Shown: positions 32,886-43,656 of the stretch, in pieces | Position numbering within the stretch: the stretch's first letter is position 1 | Layout: every line of letters begins with the position of its first letter | Source: Metabacillus sp. B2-18 | Lineage (GTDB): Bacteria; Bacillota; Bacilli; Bacillales; Bacillaceae | Direction: 5' to 3' | Length of the DNA: 64,000 nt | Assembly: GCF_021117275.1 (NCBI RefSeq) | Contig: NZ_CP088245.1 | Span: 1,835,501 to 1,899,500, forward strand | The notes under the pieces: generated by a model | What the model saw: the letters and a program-made list of their open reading frames with translations, nothing else | What the model was told of the DNA's origin: nothing | Database searches by the model: none | Made by a program: the position numbers and the translations under genes

Positions 32886-33299
32886 ATGAGTAAAAAGCTA
32901 TTTACAGAAAAAGAAATCAAACTATTATCTAAAAACCCATATGTGAAATCGGTCAGTTCAAAGGGAATTACTTACTCGGATGAGTTTAAACAACATTTTG
33001 TATCTGAATTCAGTAAGGGGAAGCTTTCAAGACAAATCTTTGAAGAAGCTGGATTTGATGTTGAAATTATTGGCATGCAAAGAATTAAATCTTCTTCAGA
33101 GCGTTGGAGAAACACTTATAAAACTGAAGGCTTGTTGGGGCTTAAAGACACTAGGAAAAATAATTCTGGAAGACCGCGAGTAAAAGAACTGTCCCTTGAG
33201 GAGAAGTATGCAAGATTAGAAGCTAAGATGAATCTTGTAAAGGCAGAAAATGAACTCCTAAAAAAGATTCGTATGTTAGAAAGGGGGCTGAAGAAGTAA
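32886..33299 (+). CDS. IS3-family OrfA (helix-turn-helix protein)
   Basis: A 137-aa protein with a helix-turn-helix in the N-terminal half (FKQHFVSEFSKGKLSRQIFEEAG) and a Leu-zipper-like helix at the C-terminus (LEEKYARLEAKMNLVKAENE). Such OrfA proteins bind IS ends and pair with OrfAB. Start ATG 32886 follows GGAGACGGAG. The slippery A-run at 33260-33266 lies 33 bases before its stop. Confidence 0.9.
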   Translation: MSKKLFTEKEIKLLSKNPYVKSVSSKGITYSDEFKQHFVSEFSKGKLSRQIFEEAGFDVEIIGMQRIKSSSERWRNTYKTEGLLGLKDTRKNNSGRPRVKELSLEEKYARLEAKMNLVKAENELLKKIRMLERGLKK

Positions 33300-34216
33300 G
33301 GCTTCCTTCTAGTCAGAGGTACATTCTTATTCGTGAGGTTATTGAAAAATACAACCTAAAACACATGGTGAAATTCCTTTGTGACGTTGCCGGGGTGTCA
33401 CGAAGTGGTTACTATAATTATTTCTCAGCTAAGTCCGAAGAACAAAGGAAACGTCAGGAAGTGAGGGATGAAGAAGCTAAAGCATTAATTTTAAAAGCCT
33501 TCCACTTTAAAGGTCGAAAGAAAGGGGCACGCCAAATTAAGATGACATTGGCGGGTCAATTTCAGTGTGTCTTTAATTTGAAACGTGTTCGCAGAATTAT
33601 GAAGAAATACAATATTTTCTGTCCTATTAGAAAAGCTAACCCATATAAAAGAATGATGAAGGCAACCCAAGAACATCGCGTTGTGCCAAACATATTAAAC
33701 CGCCAATTTAAGCAAGGGATTCCATATAACGTACTTCTTACTGACATCACTTATATGCATTACCATAATGGCCAAAGAGCTTATTTATCAGTAATTAAAG
33801 ATGGATCAACAGGTGAAATTCTAGCTTATCATCTATCGGATCGTATCACCATGGAGTTAGCTACAAACACCTTGCACAAGTTAAAGAAGAACCGAAACTA
33901 TAAGAAAGCTAAAGACGCTCTCATTCATTCAGATCAAGGAACTCACTACACCCATCCAGGATTCCAAAAGCTTGTGAAGAAAATGGGATTACGGCAATCT
34001 ATGTCTAGACGGGGAAACTGTTGGGATAACGCACCAATAGAATCATTCTTTGGCCACCTTAAAGACGAAGCAAATATTAAGCCATGTAAAACTTTGGACG
34101 AACTAAAACGCGAAATAGACAAATACATCACTTACTATAACCATCATAGATATCAATGGAACCTAAAAAAGATGACCCCTGTAAAATACAGAGATCATCT
34201 TCTTCAGGCTGCTTAA
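33263..34216 (+). CDS. IS3-family OrfB transposase, made as OrfAB by -1 frameshift
   Basis: This frame is open from 33254 and is -1 relative to orfA; slippage at A_AAA_AAG would give an OrfAB fusion of about 440 aa. The first in-frame ATG is at 33365. HTH_21-like region (KKGARQIKMTLAGQF), then the rve integrase core with D in LLTDITYMHY, D in LIHSDQGTHYTH and E in NAPIESFFGHLKDE, the D,D(35)E triad. Intact, with no stops, so probably active. Confidence 0.9.
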   Translation, partial: KDSYVRKGAEEVRLPSSQRYILIREVIEKYNLKHMVKFLCDVAGVSRSGYYNYFSAKSEEQRKRQEVRDEEAKALILKAFHFKGRKKGARQIKMTLAGQFQCVFNLKRVRRIMKKYNIFCPIRKANPYKRMMKATQEHRVVPNILNRQFKQGIPYNVLLTDITYMHYHNGQRAYLSVIKDGSTGEILAYHLSDRITMELATNTLHKLKKNRNYKKAKDALIHSDQGTHYTHPGFQKLVKKMGLRQSMSRRGNCWDNAPIESFFGHLKDEANIKPCKTLDELKREIDKYITYYNHHRYQWNLKKMTPVKYRDHLLQAA

Positions 34217-34278
34217 TGCCTTTTTTTAAAACTGTCCTTTACAAAGGGTACATTTTAAAGAGTCATTCCCTTTTATTA

Positions 34279-35196
34279 TTATATAATCTCACTAGCTATA
34301 GAGGGGCTGTCTTCAGTAGGTTTTCGTTTTTTTTCCTGAACAATAAATACTGCTACTAATACGAAGAATATACCGATATATTGCCATAGGCTAAGCATTT
34401 CCTTAAAGACGAAAAAGCCAACAAGAGAGGCCACTACTGGTTCTACAGTAGCCATGATGGAAGCGCGACTTGATTCAACCGTTTCAAGACCTTTCGTATA
34501 TAGTAAAAAAGCAAATAAAGTTGAAAATAAGCCAAGTCCTAAAATGGAAAGCCAAACATCGGATCTTGATAATAAATACCCCATCTCCCATATCCCACTT
34601 ACCGGTGTAATTGCGAGTGCTGCAAAGATAAATGTATAAACTGTAACCGTTAATGAAGAATATTTTTGAAGTGCAAACTTACCGAAAATACTGTATAAGG
34701 CATAGAAAAATCCTGAACCTAACCCAAGTATTAATCCATAAATCGAAACCGATTGACTTGTGGATGGAAACAGACCAATGACTAATGTACAACCCAAAAA
34801 AGTAATGAAAAGTGCAGAAATTTTTCGCAATGTTAGGGCTTCTTTAAAAAATAATCTTGAAAAAATCGTAACAAACGCGGGAGCGGTATATAATAGAATG
34901 CTTGCTACAGAAATGGACGTTTCCTTCATACATTGAAACAAACACCAGTTAAAAAAAACAATACTAATAATACCGGTTCCGATAAAATATTTACTATCTG
35001 AAAATTTGATTTTTAAGGCTTTTTTATTTTTAATAAGAATAAAAATGAGCAAAAATGAAGACGCGGATAATGCACGAATTGCCACTACATGAGTTGGGGT
35101 AAATCCAGCTTCATAGAGATAGGTAACAAAAAGTCCTATCAATCCCCATAGTGCTGCCCCTGAAAGTATAGATAGATAGGCTATATTTTTTTTCAA
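34279..35196 (-). CDS. EamA/DMT-family transporter
   Basis: A 305-aa membrane protein with about ten transmembrane segments and two EamA repeats (first ILSGAALWGLIGLFV, second LILGLGSGFFYALYSIFGKF). DMT proteins export amino acids, nucleosides or other small metabolites; the substrate cannot be told. Start TTG 35196 follows GGAAGGGA on the minus strand. It is not at this place in B. subtilis, where yloA follows ylnF, so it is an accessory gene. Its stop lies 14 bases from the IS3 element. Confidence 0.88.
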   Translation of the reverse strand: MKKNIAYLSILSGAALWGLIGLFVTYLYEAGFTPTHVVAIRALSASSFLLIFILIKNKKALKIKFSDSKYFIGTGIISIVFFNWCLFQCMKETSISVASILLYTAPAFVTIFSRLFFKEALTLRKISALFITFLGCTLVIGLFPSTSQSVSIYGLILGLGSGFFYALYSIFGKFALQKYSSLTVTVYTFIFAALAITPVSGIWEMGYLLSRSDVWLSILGLGLFSTLFAFLLYTKGLETVESSRASIMATVEPVVASLVGFFVFKEMLSLWQYIGIFFVLVAVFIVQEKKRKPTEDSPSIASEII

Positions 35197-35299
35197 AATG
35201 TTCCCTTCCTCTCGTTAAATAATGCAAATCTAATCTTATCAAAATCAAGAGTGAATTTGTATAATTTTACAAAATACATATCTAATTGATAGTCATAGA

Positions 35300-35333
35300 A
35301 AAAAGAGCATTGAATAGATCAACGCTCTTTTCA
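35300..35333 (-). terminator. Terminator of rqcH (minus strand)
   Basis: On the minus strand: AAGAGCGTTGATCTATTCAA-TGCTCTTTTTTC. The stem is AAGAGC-GTTGA / TCAA-T-GCTCTT. Confidence 0.75.
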
Positions 35334-35337
35334 ACTA

Positions 35338-37053
35338 TTACCCCTTACGAAGTTGAAATACTAAATCTTCGTTTGGAGTTACATAAACAGTTTGTTGATG
35401 ATCATAAATTACATAACCAGGCTTAGAGCCACTTGGTTTTTTTACATGGCGAATGGCAGTGAAATCAACAGGGACAGAGCTGGAGCTTTTAGCTTTACTA
35501 AAGTATGCAGCGATATTGGCAGCTTCCAGTATTGTCTCTTCTGATGGATTACTGCTTCGTATCACAACATGTGACCCAGGGATGTCTTTGGTGTGTAACC
35601 AGATGTCATCACGGGCAGCAAATCTGTTTGTTAAATACTCATTTTGTTTATTGTTTTTACCGACAATGATTTCAGTACCATCTGAAGAAGAGTAATGCTC
35701 AAGAACGGGCTTTTGAGATTTCTTCTTTTTTATGTTTTTAGACTGTCTTTGTTTTAAGTAGGCTCCCTCTATTAATTCCTCACGAATCTCCTCGATGTCT
35801 TTGGGTGAAGCAGACTCAATCTGTTGAATAAGGCTATCAAAATAGTCAATTTCACGTTCTGCTATTTCAATTTGCTCATGAACCACTTCCACCGAATTTT
35901 TAGCCTTTTGATATTTCGAAAAGTACTTCTGAGCATTTTCTGATGGAGTTTTTTGAACATCTAATGGAATGGTAATCATATTGTTTTCTTCATCATAGTA
36001 GTTTATCACTTCAGCCTGTTTATCACCTTTGCTTATCGCATAAATATTTGCCGTAATCAATTCCCCGTATAATTGAAATTCATTTGCTTTTTCAGCTTGA
36101 TCGAGAGTAGCTGTGAGTTTTTTAATTTTCTTTTCGTTCTTTTTCTTTTCATTAACCATAAATCGCTCTAAGTCATTTCCTTGCTGTTTCACTCGATCTC
36201 GTTCAGCTTTTCCGTAATAGTACCGATCCAATGTTTCAGAGATAGTTGAAAAACTCTTTGTTTTTGCTTCTGTTAAATGAGCAAGGCGGATCATATAGAA
36301 CTGCTCACGATTATCTAGTTCATATATAGTAGGTTCAAATTTATGTTCTTTTACATCCGATACTATATCTAAAAAAGCATTCGGTAGTGTTTTGCGATTT
36401 ACTAACCCAGCGCGCAAGGTGACCTCTTTGGCGAATAACGGAGAAATTCCCGCAAAATTTTGTACAAGCTGTTGATCAATTCTTCCGGTATTAAAATCTA
36501 ATTTTTTTAGAAGTAAATCTTCATCAGCGCTCAGAGGATTTACTTTTTCTTGGCCAGGTGGCAATACATACGGATGACCAGGTAATACCGTTCTATGGCG
36601 ATTAACCGCTGGTGAAAGGTGTTTTACACTATCTAAAATCATTTCGCGATCTTTATCGACAAGTATGATATTACTATGTCTTCCCATTATTTCAACCATA
36701 AGTCTTTTTACGGTTATGTCACCAAGCTCATTTCTGCTTCTAATATCAAAGATGATGATTCTTTCCATCTCAGGTTGTTCAATCTTTTCTATGACTCCAC
36801 CTTCTAAATGCTTTCTCAAAAGCATACAAAACATTGGGGGCTCACTAGGGTTTTCATAGCTCTCGTTCGTTAAATGAATTCGAGCATAACTAGGGTGAGC
36901 AGATAGGAAAAGTTTATGGTTTTTTCCAGCCGACCTTACTTGAAAAATAAGATCATATTTATAGGGCTGATGGATTTTTGTAATCTTTCCGTTTAATAAT
37001 ACGCTCTTTAGTTCTTCAGTAATTGCATATGTAAATAAACCATCAAAAGACAT
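35338..37053 (-). CDS. rqcH: Ribosome quality-control factor RqcH (NFACT/FbpA family)
   Basis: A 571-aa protein, YloA/RqcH in B. subtilis. NFACT-N domain ([44 protein letters not shown]), a long coiled coil (about 270-440), and the NFACT-R domain near the C-terminus ([20 protein letters not shown]). RqcH binds stalled 60S-like 50S subunits and recruits tRNA-Ala to add C-terminal alanine tails that mark the chain for proteolysis. Start ATG 37053 follows AAAAGGAG. Divergent from the Ca2+-ATPase gene; the 291-bp gap (37054-37344) has no gene I can support. Confidence 0.95.
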   Translation of the reverse strand: MSFDGLFTYAITEELKSVLLNGKITKIHQPYKYDLIFQVRSAGKNHKLFLSAHPSYARIHLTNESYENPSEPPMFCMLLRKHLEGGVIEKIEQPEMERIIIFDIRSRNELGDITVKRLMVEIMGRHSNIILVDKDREMILDSVKHLSPAVNRHRTVLPGHPYVLPPGQEKVNPLSADEDLLLKKLDFNTGRIDQQLVQNFAGISPLFAKEVTLRAGLVNRKTLPNAFLDIVSDVKEHKFEPTIYELDNREQFYMIRLAHLTEAKTKSFSTISETLDRYYYGKAERDRVKQQGNDLERFMVNEKKKNEKKIKKLTATLDQAEKANEFQLYGELITANIYAISKGDKQAEVINYYDEENNMITIPLDVQKTPSENAQKYFSKYQKAKNSVEVVHEQIEIAEREIDYFDSLIQQIESASPKDIEEIREELIEGAYLKQRQSKNIKKKKSQKPVLEHYSSSDGTEIIVGKNNKQNEYLTNRFAARDDIWLHTKDIPGSHVVIRSSNPSEETILEAANIAAYFSKAKSSSSVPVDFTAIRHVKKPSGSKPGYVIYDHQQTVYVTPNEDLVFQLRKG

Positions 37054-37344
37054 GGCACAAACTCCTTTTTGTAAACACGCAAGGTGTATAAGTAAATTCT
37101 TCTCGGTTACGATCCTCCGGTTTCGTCTTATAAGACTGTTAAATCATTTACCACAATTAACTCTAGGGTAGCAAATAATTAGTGAAACCTTTCAAATTAA
37201 ATAACTTTTCTAAATGATTATAGCATGTTTTAGGACGAGGCTGAATAAGTTGTCTTATAGGCTAGACAAGTACAAGTTGAACTTTGCAATAAATGCAAAA
37301 GACTTCGAAAATTTTTTTGTTTTAAAGGGGTGTGTAGGTGATTC

Positions 37345-40023
37345 ATGAAGTGGCATGAGATGAGATCAGATGAAGTGATGGATTCCATTAATACGGACGG
37401 AGATTCAGGATTAACAAGTAAGGAGGTACAAAAGCGAACCCAGAAGTTTGGATTAAATGAATTAAAAGAGGCTGATAGACCATCAGCTATAATTATATTT
37501 TTAAGTCAATTTAAAGATTTTATGGTTCTTGTTTTATTAGCCGCTACACTCATTTCAGGACTGTTAGGCGAATATATTGATGCTATTGCCATTATAGCCA
37601 TCGTTGTTGTCAACGGCGTACTAGGCTTCTTTCAAGAAAGAAAAGCAGAACGATCATTAGAAGCATTAAAAGAATTATCTGCACCACAAGTGAATGTGTT
37701 AAGAAATGGGCAATGGGAGAAAATTTTATCGAAAGAGTTAGTGCCGGGAGATATTGTCAAGTTTTCGAGTGGTGATCGAATTGGCGCTGACATGAGATTA
37801 CTAGATACGAAGAGTCTAGAAGTTGAAGAGTCTGCCCTTACAGGAGAATCACTTCCTGTCCAAAAATCAACTCAACCTATTGCAGGTGAAGAAGTTGGAC
37901 TAGGTGATTTAACGAATATGGTCTTTATGGGAACTCTTATTACAAGAGGATCCGGAATTGGTGTGGTTATAGGTACCGGTATGAATACCGCAATGGGACA
38001 AATTGCAGATCTTCTGCAAAATGCAGAAACAATGGAAACACCTCTTCAACGACGTCTAGAGCAGTTAGGGAAGATTCTCATTGTTGTTGCATTAGCTTTA
38101 ACAGTTCTAGTTGTTGGAATTGGTGTAATACAGGGACATGATCTTTATAATATGTTTTTAGCAGGTGTTTCATTGGCAGTTGCAGCCATTCCTGAGGGAC
38201 TTCCAGCTATTGTAACAGTAGCTCTATCTCTTGGTGTTCAACGAATGATCAAACAAAAATCAATTGTTCGAAAACTTCCAGCTGTTGAAACATTAGGCTG
38301 TGCCTCTGTAATTTGTTCCGATAAAACCGGAACAATGACTCAAAACAAAATGACCGTAACACATATCTGGTCTGGTGATAAGGTTTGGAATGTAACTGGA
38401 ACGGGATATCATCCACACGGTGAATTTTTATATGATGATCAACAGGTTGATGTAAATAATACAAGAACTCTTCAACAAATATTAACATTTGGTTCTTTAT
38501 GTAATAGCGCTTCAATAATTGAAAGCGAGGGTCAGTATCGTTTAGACGGAGACCCGACAGATGGTGCGCTTGTTGTTTCTGCTATGAAAGCTGGAATTAA
38601 GCGTGAAACCTTACAGAAAAATTTTGAAGTTGTGGACGAATTTCCGTTTGACTCTACAAGAAAGATGATGAGTGTAGTTGTTAAGGATAAATCAGGTAAT
38701 CGTTTTGTTGTCACAAAAGGTGCTCCTGATGTGTTACTAGGTGTTTCTAGTAATATATTATGGAATGAAAGACAAGAGGTTTTAAACAGCAAGTATGAAG
38801 GGAAAGTAAAACATGCAATTGAATCACTGGCTTCTCAAGCATTACGAACTATTGCTGTAGCCTTCAAGCCATTAAAATCAACTGATAAAATTAACTCAAG
38901 CTTTGAAGCAGAAAAAGACTTGGTGTTTATTGGTTTACAGGGCATGATTGATCCGCCTCGTCCTGAAGTGAAACAGGCTGTTAAAGAATGTCGTGATGCT
39001 GGAATAAAAACGGTGATGATAACAGGAGATCATGTTATAACTGCAAAAGCAATTGCTAAGCAATTAAACATTCTTCCTCATAATGGGAAAGTAATGGAAG
39101 GGAAAGAGTTATCTAATCTTTCTGTTGATGAACTAGAAACCATTGTTGATGATGTCTATGTTTTTGCACGAGTGTCACCGGAGCATAAACTGAAGATCGT
39201 AAAAGCATTACAAAATCGGGGACATATTGTTGCGATGACAGGGGATGGGGTAAACGATGCTCCAGCTATTAAAGCGGCAGATATAGGTATATCCATGGGG
39301 ATTACAGGAACAGATGTTGCCAAAGAAGCTTCATCACTTGTCTTAGTAGATGACAACTTTGCCACAATTAAATCTGCGATAAAAGAAGGCCGTAATATCT
39401 ATGAAAATATACGAAAGTTTATTCGCTACCTTCTCGCATCAAATGTCGGTGAAATATTGGTTATGCTATTTGCCATGATCTTAGCTCTTCCTTTACCATT
39501 AGTCCCAATTCAGATTCTTTGGGTAAATTTAGTAACAGATGGTCTGCCAGCGATGGCTCTTGGGCTAGATCAGCCTGAAGGTGATTTGATGAGACGTAAG
39601 CCTCGACACCCTAAAGAAGGTGTATTTGCTAGGGGTCTAGGTTGGAAAGTAATATCACGAGGTTTTTTAATAGGTATAGTAACCTTAGCAGCCTTCATGA
39701 TTGTTTATTACAGAAATCCTGATGAGCTAGCATACGCACAAACTATAGCTTTTGCAACTTTAGTTATGGCGCAGTTGATACATGTATTTGATTGTCGAAG
39801 TGAAAAGTCTATTTTTGAGCGTAATCCTTTTGGTAATATATATTTAATCGGAGCTGTCATTTCATCAATCTTGCTTATGCTTGTTGTTATTTATTATCCG
39901 CCGCTGCAACCTATTTTCCACACATTTCCAATACTTGCGAGAGATTGGTTATTGATACTCGGATTGTCCGCAATTCCAACTTTTTTACTTGCTGGATCAC
40001 TTTTAACAAGAAAATCAGCTTAG
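37345..40023 (+). CDS. yloB: P-type Ca2+-transporting ATPase
   Basis: An 892-aa P2A-type ATPase, YloB-like. Cation N-terminal domain (about 5-60), actuator motif TGESLPVQKS, PEGL in AAIPEGLPAIVTVALSLGV (about 283), phosphorylation site DKTGTMTQNKMT with D326, MITGDH, and the hinge MTGDGVNDAPAIKAADIG. The membrane region has about ten helices, the last in the LLMLVVIYY and LLILGLSAIPTFLL parts. Pumps Ca2+ out of the cell, using ATP; the B. subtilis homologue is linked to spore formation and heat resistance. RBS AAAGGGGTG. Confidence 0.95.
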   Translation: MKWHEMRSDEVMDSINTDGDSGLTSKEVQKRTQKFGLNELKEADRPSAIIIFLSQFKDFMVLVLLAATLISGLLGEYIDAIAIIAIVVVNGVLGFFQERKAERSLEALKELSAPQVNVLRNGQWEKILSKELVPGDIVKFSSGDRIGADMRLLDTKSLEVEESALTGESLPVQKSTQPIAGEEVGLGDLTNMVFMGTLITRGSGIGVVIGTGMNTAMGQIADLLQNAETMETPLQRRLEQLGKILIVVALALTVLVVGIGVIQGHDLYNMFLAGVSLAVAAIPEGLPAIVTVALSLGVQRMIKQKSIVRKLPAVETLGCASVICSDKTGTMTQNKMTVTHIWSGDKVWNVTGTGYHPHGEFLYDDQQVDVNNTRTLQQILTFGSLCNSASIIESEGQYRLDGDPTDGALVVSAMKAGIKRETLQKNFEVVDEFPFDSTRKMMSVVVKDKSGNRFVVTKGAPDVLLGVSSNILWNERQEVLNSKYEGKVKHAIESLASQALRTIAVAFKPLKSTDKINSSFEAEKDLVFIGLQGMIDPPRPEVKQAVKECRDAGIKTVMITGDHVITAKAIAKQLNILPHNGKVMEGKELSNLSVDELETIVDDVYVFARVSPEHKLKIVKALQNRGHIVAMTGDGVNDAPAIKAADIGISMGITGTDVAKEASSLVLVDDNFATIKSAIKEGRNIYENIRKFIRYLLASNVGEILVMLFAMILALPLPLVPIQILWVNLVTDGLPAMALGLDQPEGDLMRRKPRHPKEGVFARGLGWKVISRGFLIGIVTLAAFMIVYYRNPDELAYAQTIAFATLVMAQLIHVFDCRSEKSIFERNPFGNIYLIGAVISSILLMLVVIYYPPLQPIFHTFPILARDWLLILGLSAIPTFLLAGSLLTRKSA

Positions 40024-40036
40024 ATTATGTTATAAT

Positions 40037-40070
40037 CCTAAAGGGGGTGACCCACAAAGTCATCCCCTTT
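40037..40070 (+). terminator. Terminator after yloB
   Basis: AAAGGGGGTGACCCACAAAGTCATCCCCTTTG hairpin. The rest of 40071-40288 shows no gene; a weak CGGGTAA/TTATCCG symmetry lies near 40185-40222. Confidence 0.7.
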
Positions 40071-40288
40071 GCTTGTTGGATTATATACATGATATTTTAT
40101 GATATATAGCTATCTTACTTGTTGATTTCATAATGATCTATTTTATTGGTACTGTAAGCAACTATACATACATAAAGCCTTGAACGGGTAAGACTGCCTG
40201 TAAATAAATACCTGTTATCCGAATCAATACACGTTTTAAAAAAGCTGATGGGCCAATAAGTTCGTACGAGAAAGAGATGTGATACATA

Positions 40289-41164
40289 GTGGTACTAAGT
40301 ATGACTGGCTTTGGCCGTTCAAGTGGTCAGATACAATCCTGTCTTTTTACGGTTGAAATGAAGTCGGTTAACCACCGTTTTTTGGATATCCAAATTAAAA
40401 TGCCAAAGCAATTACTAAGTATTGAAGATAAAATTAAAAAGCTTTTATCAACATACATAAGTCGGGGACGGATAGAGGTTTATATTAATCTAGAGGGTGA
40501 ATTGCAGTCATCGAAAACAATTCATGTTGATTGGGGTTTGTTAGATCAGTATACTGAATCATTACAGCAAATAAAAAAACACTTCTCTATTAAGGATGAT
40601 CTTTCTTTAAATCATATTCTATCCCTAGGAGAAGGTATGGACATACGTGAGGAATCATTGTCGAGCGATGAGGTTGAAGATGAATTAATTCAACTTGTCG
40701 AAGTAGCTGTAAAGCAATTAGCTGATATGAGAAAAGTAGAAGGTGAACAACTGGCTATTGATATTAATAAGCGGTTGGATTTGTTGGCTGAGATTAATGG
40801 TGACCTTCAAAAGATGGCTCCTTTAGTGGTGGACCAATACCGAGAAAGAATAAGTAAACGTGTTTCTGAATTTTTATCAGGAAAGATTGATGAAACACGT
40901 ATTTTGACAGAAGTAGCCCTTTTTGCTGATAAAGTAGATATTAGCGAAGAGATTATTAGAATACATAGTCATGTTCGACAATTTAAGCAAACTCTACAAA
41001 CAAAAGAACCAGTTGGTAGAAAATTGGATTTTATTGTTCAAGAGCTAAATAGAGAGGCAAACACGATTGGTTCCAAAGCAAATGATGGGACAATTGCAAA
41101 AAATGTCGTCGAATTAAAAAGTATTATTGAAAAATTGAAGGAACAAGTTCAAAATATTGAATAG
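40289..41164 (+). CDS. yloC: YicC/YloC family endoribonuclease
   Basis: A 291-aa YicC-like protein. N-terminal SMTGFGRSSGQ and VNHRFLDIQIKMP match the family; the C-terminal half has RKLDFIVQELNREANTIGSK and ends in the YicC signature KSIIEKLKEQVQN. YicC family members act as endoribonucleases in E. coli; the target here is unknown. Start GTG 40289 gives MVLSMTGFG, aligned with the known MIVSMTGFG. It heads the run remA-gmk-rpoZ-coaBC-priA. Confidence 0.93.
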   Translation: MVLSMTGFGRSSGQIQSCLFTVEMKSVNHRFLDIQIKMPKQLLSIEDKIKKLLSTYISRGRIEVYINLEGELQSSKTIHVDWGLLDQYTESLQQIKKHFSIKDDLSLNHILSLGEGMDIREESLSSDEVEDELIQLVEVAVKQLADMRKVEGEQLAIDINKRLDLLAEINGDLQKMAPLVVDQYRERISKRVSEFLSGKIDETRILTEVALFADKVDISEEIIRIHSHVRQFKQTLQTKEPVGRKLDFIVQELNREANTIGSKANDGTIAKNVVELKSIIEKLKEQVQNIE

Positions 41165-41238
41165 GTTTAATAACCATTGATTATAAAAGGGCTTAAAAGG
41201 CAAAAATAGTTTTGTCTATAACCAGGGGGAGCATATTT

Positions 41239-41502
41239 ATGAGCATTAAACTTATTAATATCGGTTTTGGAAACATTGTTTCCGCGAATCGAATTATTTC
41301 CATTGTTAGTCCTGAATCAGCTCCAATTAAGAGGATTATTCAAGACGCAAGAGACAGAGGTATGTTAATTGATGCAACATACGGCCGTCGGACTAGAGCA
41401 GTTGTTATTATGGATAGCGATCATATTATTCTTTCAGCTGTTCAGCCGGAAACAGTTGCTCAAAGGCTTTCAAATAAAGATGAGGTATCAGATGAAGGGT
41501 AG
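41239..41502 (+). CDS. remA: Extracellular-matrix regulator RemA
   Basis: An 87-aa DNA-binding protein (YlzA/RemA, DUF370). Very conserved: [47 protein letters not shown] (Arg-rich DNA-contact region). RemA activates matrix and osmoprotection genes in B. subtilis and oligomerises into rings. Start ATG 41239 follows AGGGGGAG. It sits 12 bases before gmk, the usual Bacillus arrangement. Confidence 0.96.
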   Translation: MSIKLINIGFGNIVSANRIISIVSPESAPIKRIIQDARDRGMLIDATYGRRTRAVVIMDSDHIILSAVQPETVAQRLSNKDEVSDEG

Positions 41503-42132
<630 letters not shown>

Positions 42133-42133
42133 T

Positions 42134-42334
42134 ATGTTATATCCATCTATTGATGTTTTAATGAATAAATTAGATTCTAAGTACACGTTGGTAACAGTTG
42201 CAGCTAAACGTGCGCGTGAAATGCAGGAGTTAAGTGATCAACAGATCGTAAAGCCGGTTTCATATAAGTATGTTGGAAAGGCTCTTGAAGAAATTAATGC
42301 TGGACTTTTAAATTACAAACGAACTGAAAAATAA
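42134..42334 (+). CDS. rpoZ: RNA polymerase omega subunit
   Basis: A 66-aa protein ([38 protein letters not shown]). Omega binds beta-prime and assists assembly of RNA polymerase. Start chosen at ATG 42134 (2-base gap to gmk stop) behind GGAGG; a TTG nine bases earlier overlaps the gmk end. A strong terminator follows, so the gmk operon ends here. Confidence 0.95.
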   Translation: MLYPSIDVLMNKLDSKYTLVTVAAKRAREMQELSDQQIVKPVSYKYVGKALEEINAGLLNYKRTEK

Positions 42335-42345
42335 TTGTTTATATG

Positions 42346-42378
42346 ATAACAACCTAGAATTAGGTTGTTATTTTTTTC
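42346..42378 (+). terminator. Terminator after rpoZ
   Basis: ATAACAACCTA-GAAT-TAGGTTGTTAT followed by seven T. Confidence 0.88.
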
Positions 42379-42444
42379 AGGGTGTAGGATATTTTTCAAC
42401 CTAACAATATAAATAATAAAATGATGTGAGTAGGTGGGGGAATC

Positions 42445-43656
42445 ATGTTATCAAGAAAAAAAATATTATTATGCGTAAGTGGAGGTATTGCTGTATATAA
42501 GGCTGCTGCATTAACTAGTAAATTAGTACAAGCTGGTGCAGAAGTAAAAGTCATTATGAGTGATTCAGCCATTGAGTTTGTCTCACCTTTAACATTTCAA
42601 GCTCTTTCAAGAAATGATGTGTATTACGACACTTTTGATGAAAAAAACTCAAAGGTTATTGCTCATATAGATCTTGCTGATTGGGCGGATCTTGTTCTTG
42701 TTGCTCCAGCGACTGCAAATATTATTGGGAAACTTGCTAATGGTATAGCAGATAATATGTTAACGACAACATTATTAGCTACCACAGCAAATGTTTGGAT
42801 CGCCCCAGCAATGAATGTACATATGTACGACCATCCAGCAGTACAGAAAAATATCCAAACACTTTATGACTTTGGATACCGTTTTATTGAGCCTAGTGAA
42901 GGTTTTTTAGCTTGTGGATATGTCGGGAAAGGTAGATTAGAAGAACCGGAAAAAATAGTCTCTTTGTTAACTAATTTTTTTGAACAAAGGGAATTTGGAA
43001 TACCATTAAGTGGATTTAACATAATGGTAACTGCAGGTCCAACGAGAGAAAAGGTAGATCCCGTAAGATATTTTACGAATCATTCTACAGGTAAAATGGG
43101 CTATGCAATTGCTGAGGAGGCTGCAAAGCTTGGAGCAAATGTAACTCTAATAACAGGACCGACTTCAATAACACCACCAAATGTAACAACAATTAACATT
43201 GAATCAGCTCAAGAAATGTATGAGCAAGTAATGAAACGTTATCCAAACATGGATATTGTTATTAAGTCAGCTGCTGTGGCAGATTACCGACCAATAAGCA
43301 TACATGAGCAAAAGCTAAAAAAACAAAGTGAAAATTTAACAATTGAACTTGCTAAAACAACAGACATCCTTAAAGAGCTAGGACAAAAAAAATCACATCA
43401 ATTGTTAGTAGGGTTTGCCGCAGAAACAAATGATCTTGATGTGTATGCCAAAAAGAAATTGGCAACTAAAAACCTTGACTTAATTGTGGCTAATAATGTC
43501 ACAACGGAAGGGGCCGGGTTTGGAACAGACACAAATATTGTTACAATTTATGATAAATTCTTAAACAAAATGGAACTTCCACTTATGTCCAAAAAAGAAG
43601 TGGCTAAGAACTTACTATTAAAAGTTAAAGACATGTTAAAGGATGTTAATGGATGA
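42445..43656 (+). CDS. coaBC: Phosphopantothenoylcysteine synthetase/decarboxylase
   Basis: A 403-aa bifunctional enzyme of CoA synthesis. CoaC flavin domain (LLCVSGGIAVYKAA; catalytic His in AHIDLADWAD; PAMNVHMYDHPA) occupies the first half; CoaB starts near TAGPTREKVDPVRYFTNHST (about 195) with KSAAVADYRP and GFAAET. It joins cysteine to 4'-phosphopantothenate, then decarboxylates. RBS GTGGGGG. The stop overlaps priA (ATGA). Confidence 0.97.
   Translation: MLSRKKILLCVSGGIAVYKAAALTSKLVQAGAEVKVIMSDSAIEFVSPLTFQALSRNDVYYDTFDEKNSKVIAHIDLADWADLVLVAPATANIIGKLANGIADNMLTTTLLATTANVWIAPAMNVHMYDHPAVQKNIQTLYDFGYRFIEPSEGFLACGYVGKGRLEEPEKIVSLLTNFFEQREFGIPLSGFNIMVTAGPTREKVDPVRYFTNHSTGKMGYAIAEEAAKLGANVTLITGPTSITPPNVTTINIESAQEMYEQVMKRYPNMDIVIKSAAVADYRPISIHEQKLKKQSENLTIELAKTTDILKELGQKKSHQLLVGFAAETNDLDVYAKKKLATKNLDLIVANNVTTEGAGFGTDTNIVTIYDKFLNKMELPLMSKKEVAKNLLLKVKDMLKDVNG

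Larger units (their letters stand above)
32761..34265 (+). mobile_element. IS3-family element (IS150-like), complete
   Basis: About 1.5 kb, starting TGTACTC and ending GAGTCA. The ends share AAATGTACCCT (left near 32778-32789; right as the reverse complement near 34244-34255), with terminal TG/CA. It holds orfA and orfB joined by a -1 frameshift site A_AAA_AAG at 33260-33266. No clear target duplication is seen: the three bases on the left are GAA and on the right TTC. Confidence 0.9.
32749..34277. terminator. Bidirectional terminator split by the IS3 element
   Basis: AATAAAAGGGAATG (32749-32762) and CATTCCCTTTTATT (34264-34277) are a perfect 14-bp inverted repeat. The left arm begins at the sirC stop, the right arm adjoins the stop of the minus-strand transporter gene. 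Outside the IS ends (TG...CA) the arms AATAAAAGGGAA and TTCCCTTTTATT remain, with A- and T-runs, as in a terminator shared by convergent genes. Alternatively the IS ends are longer than assumed. Confidence 0.6.
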
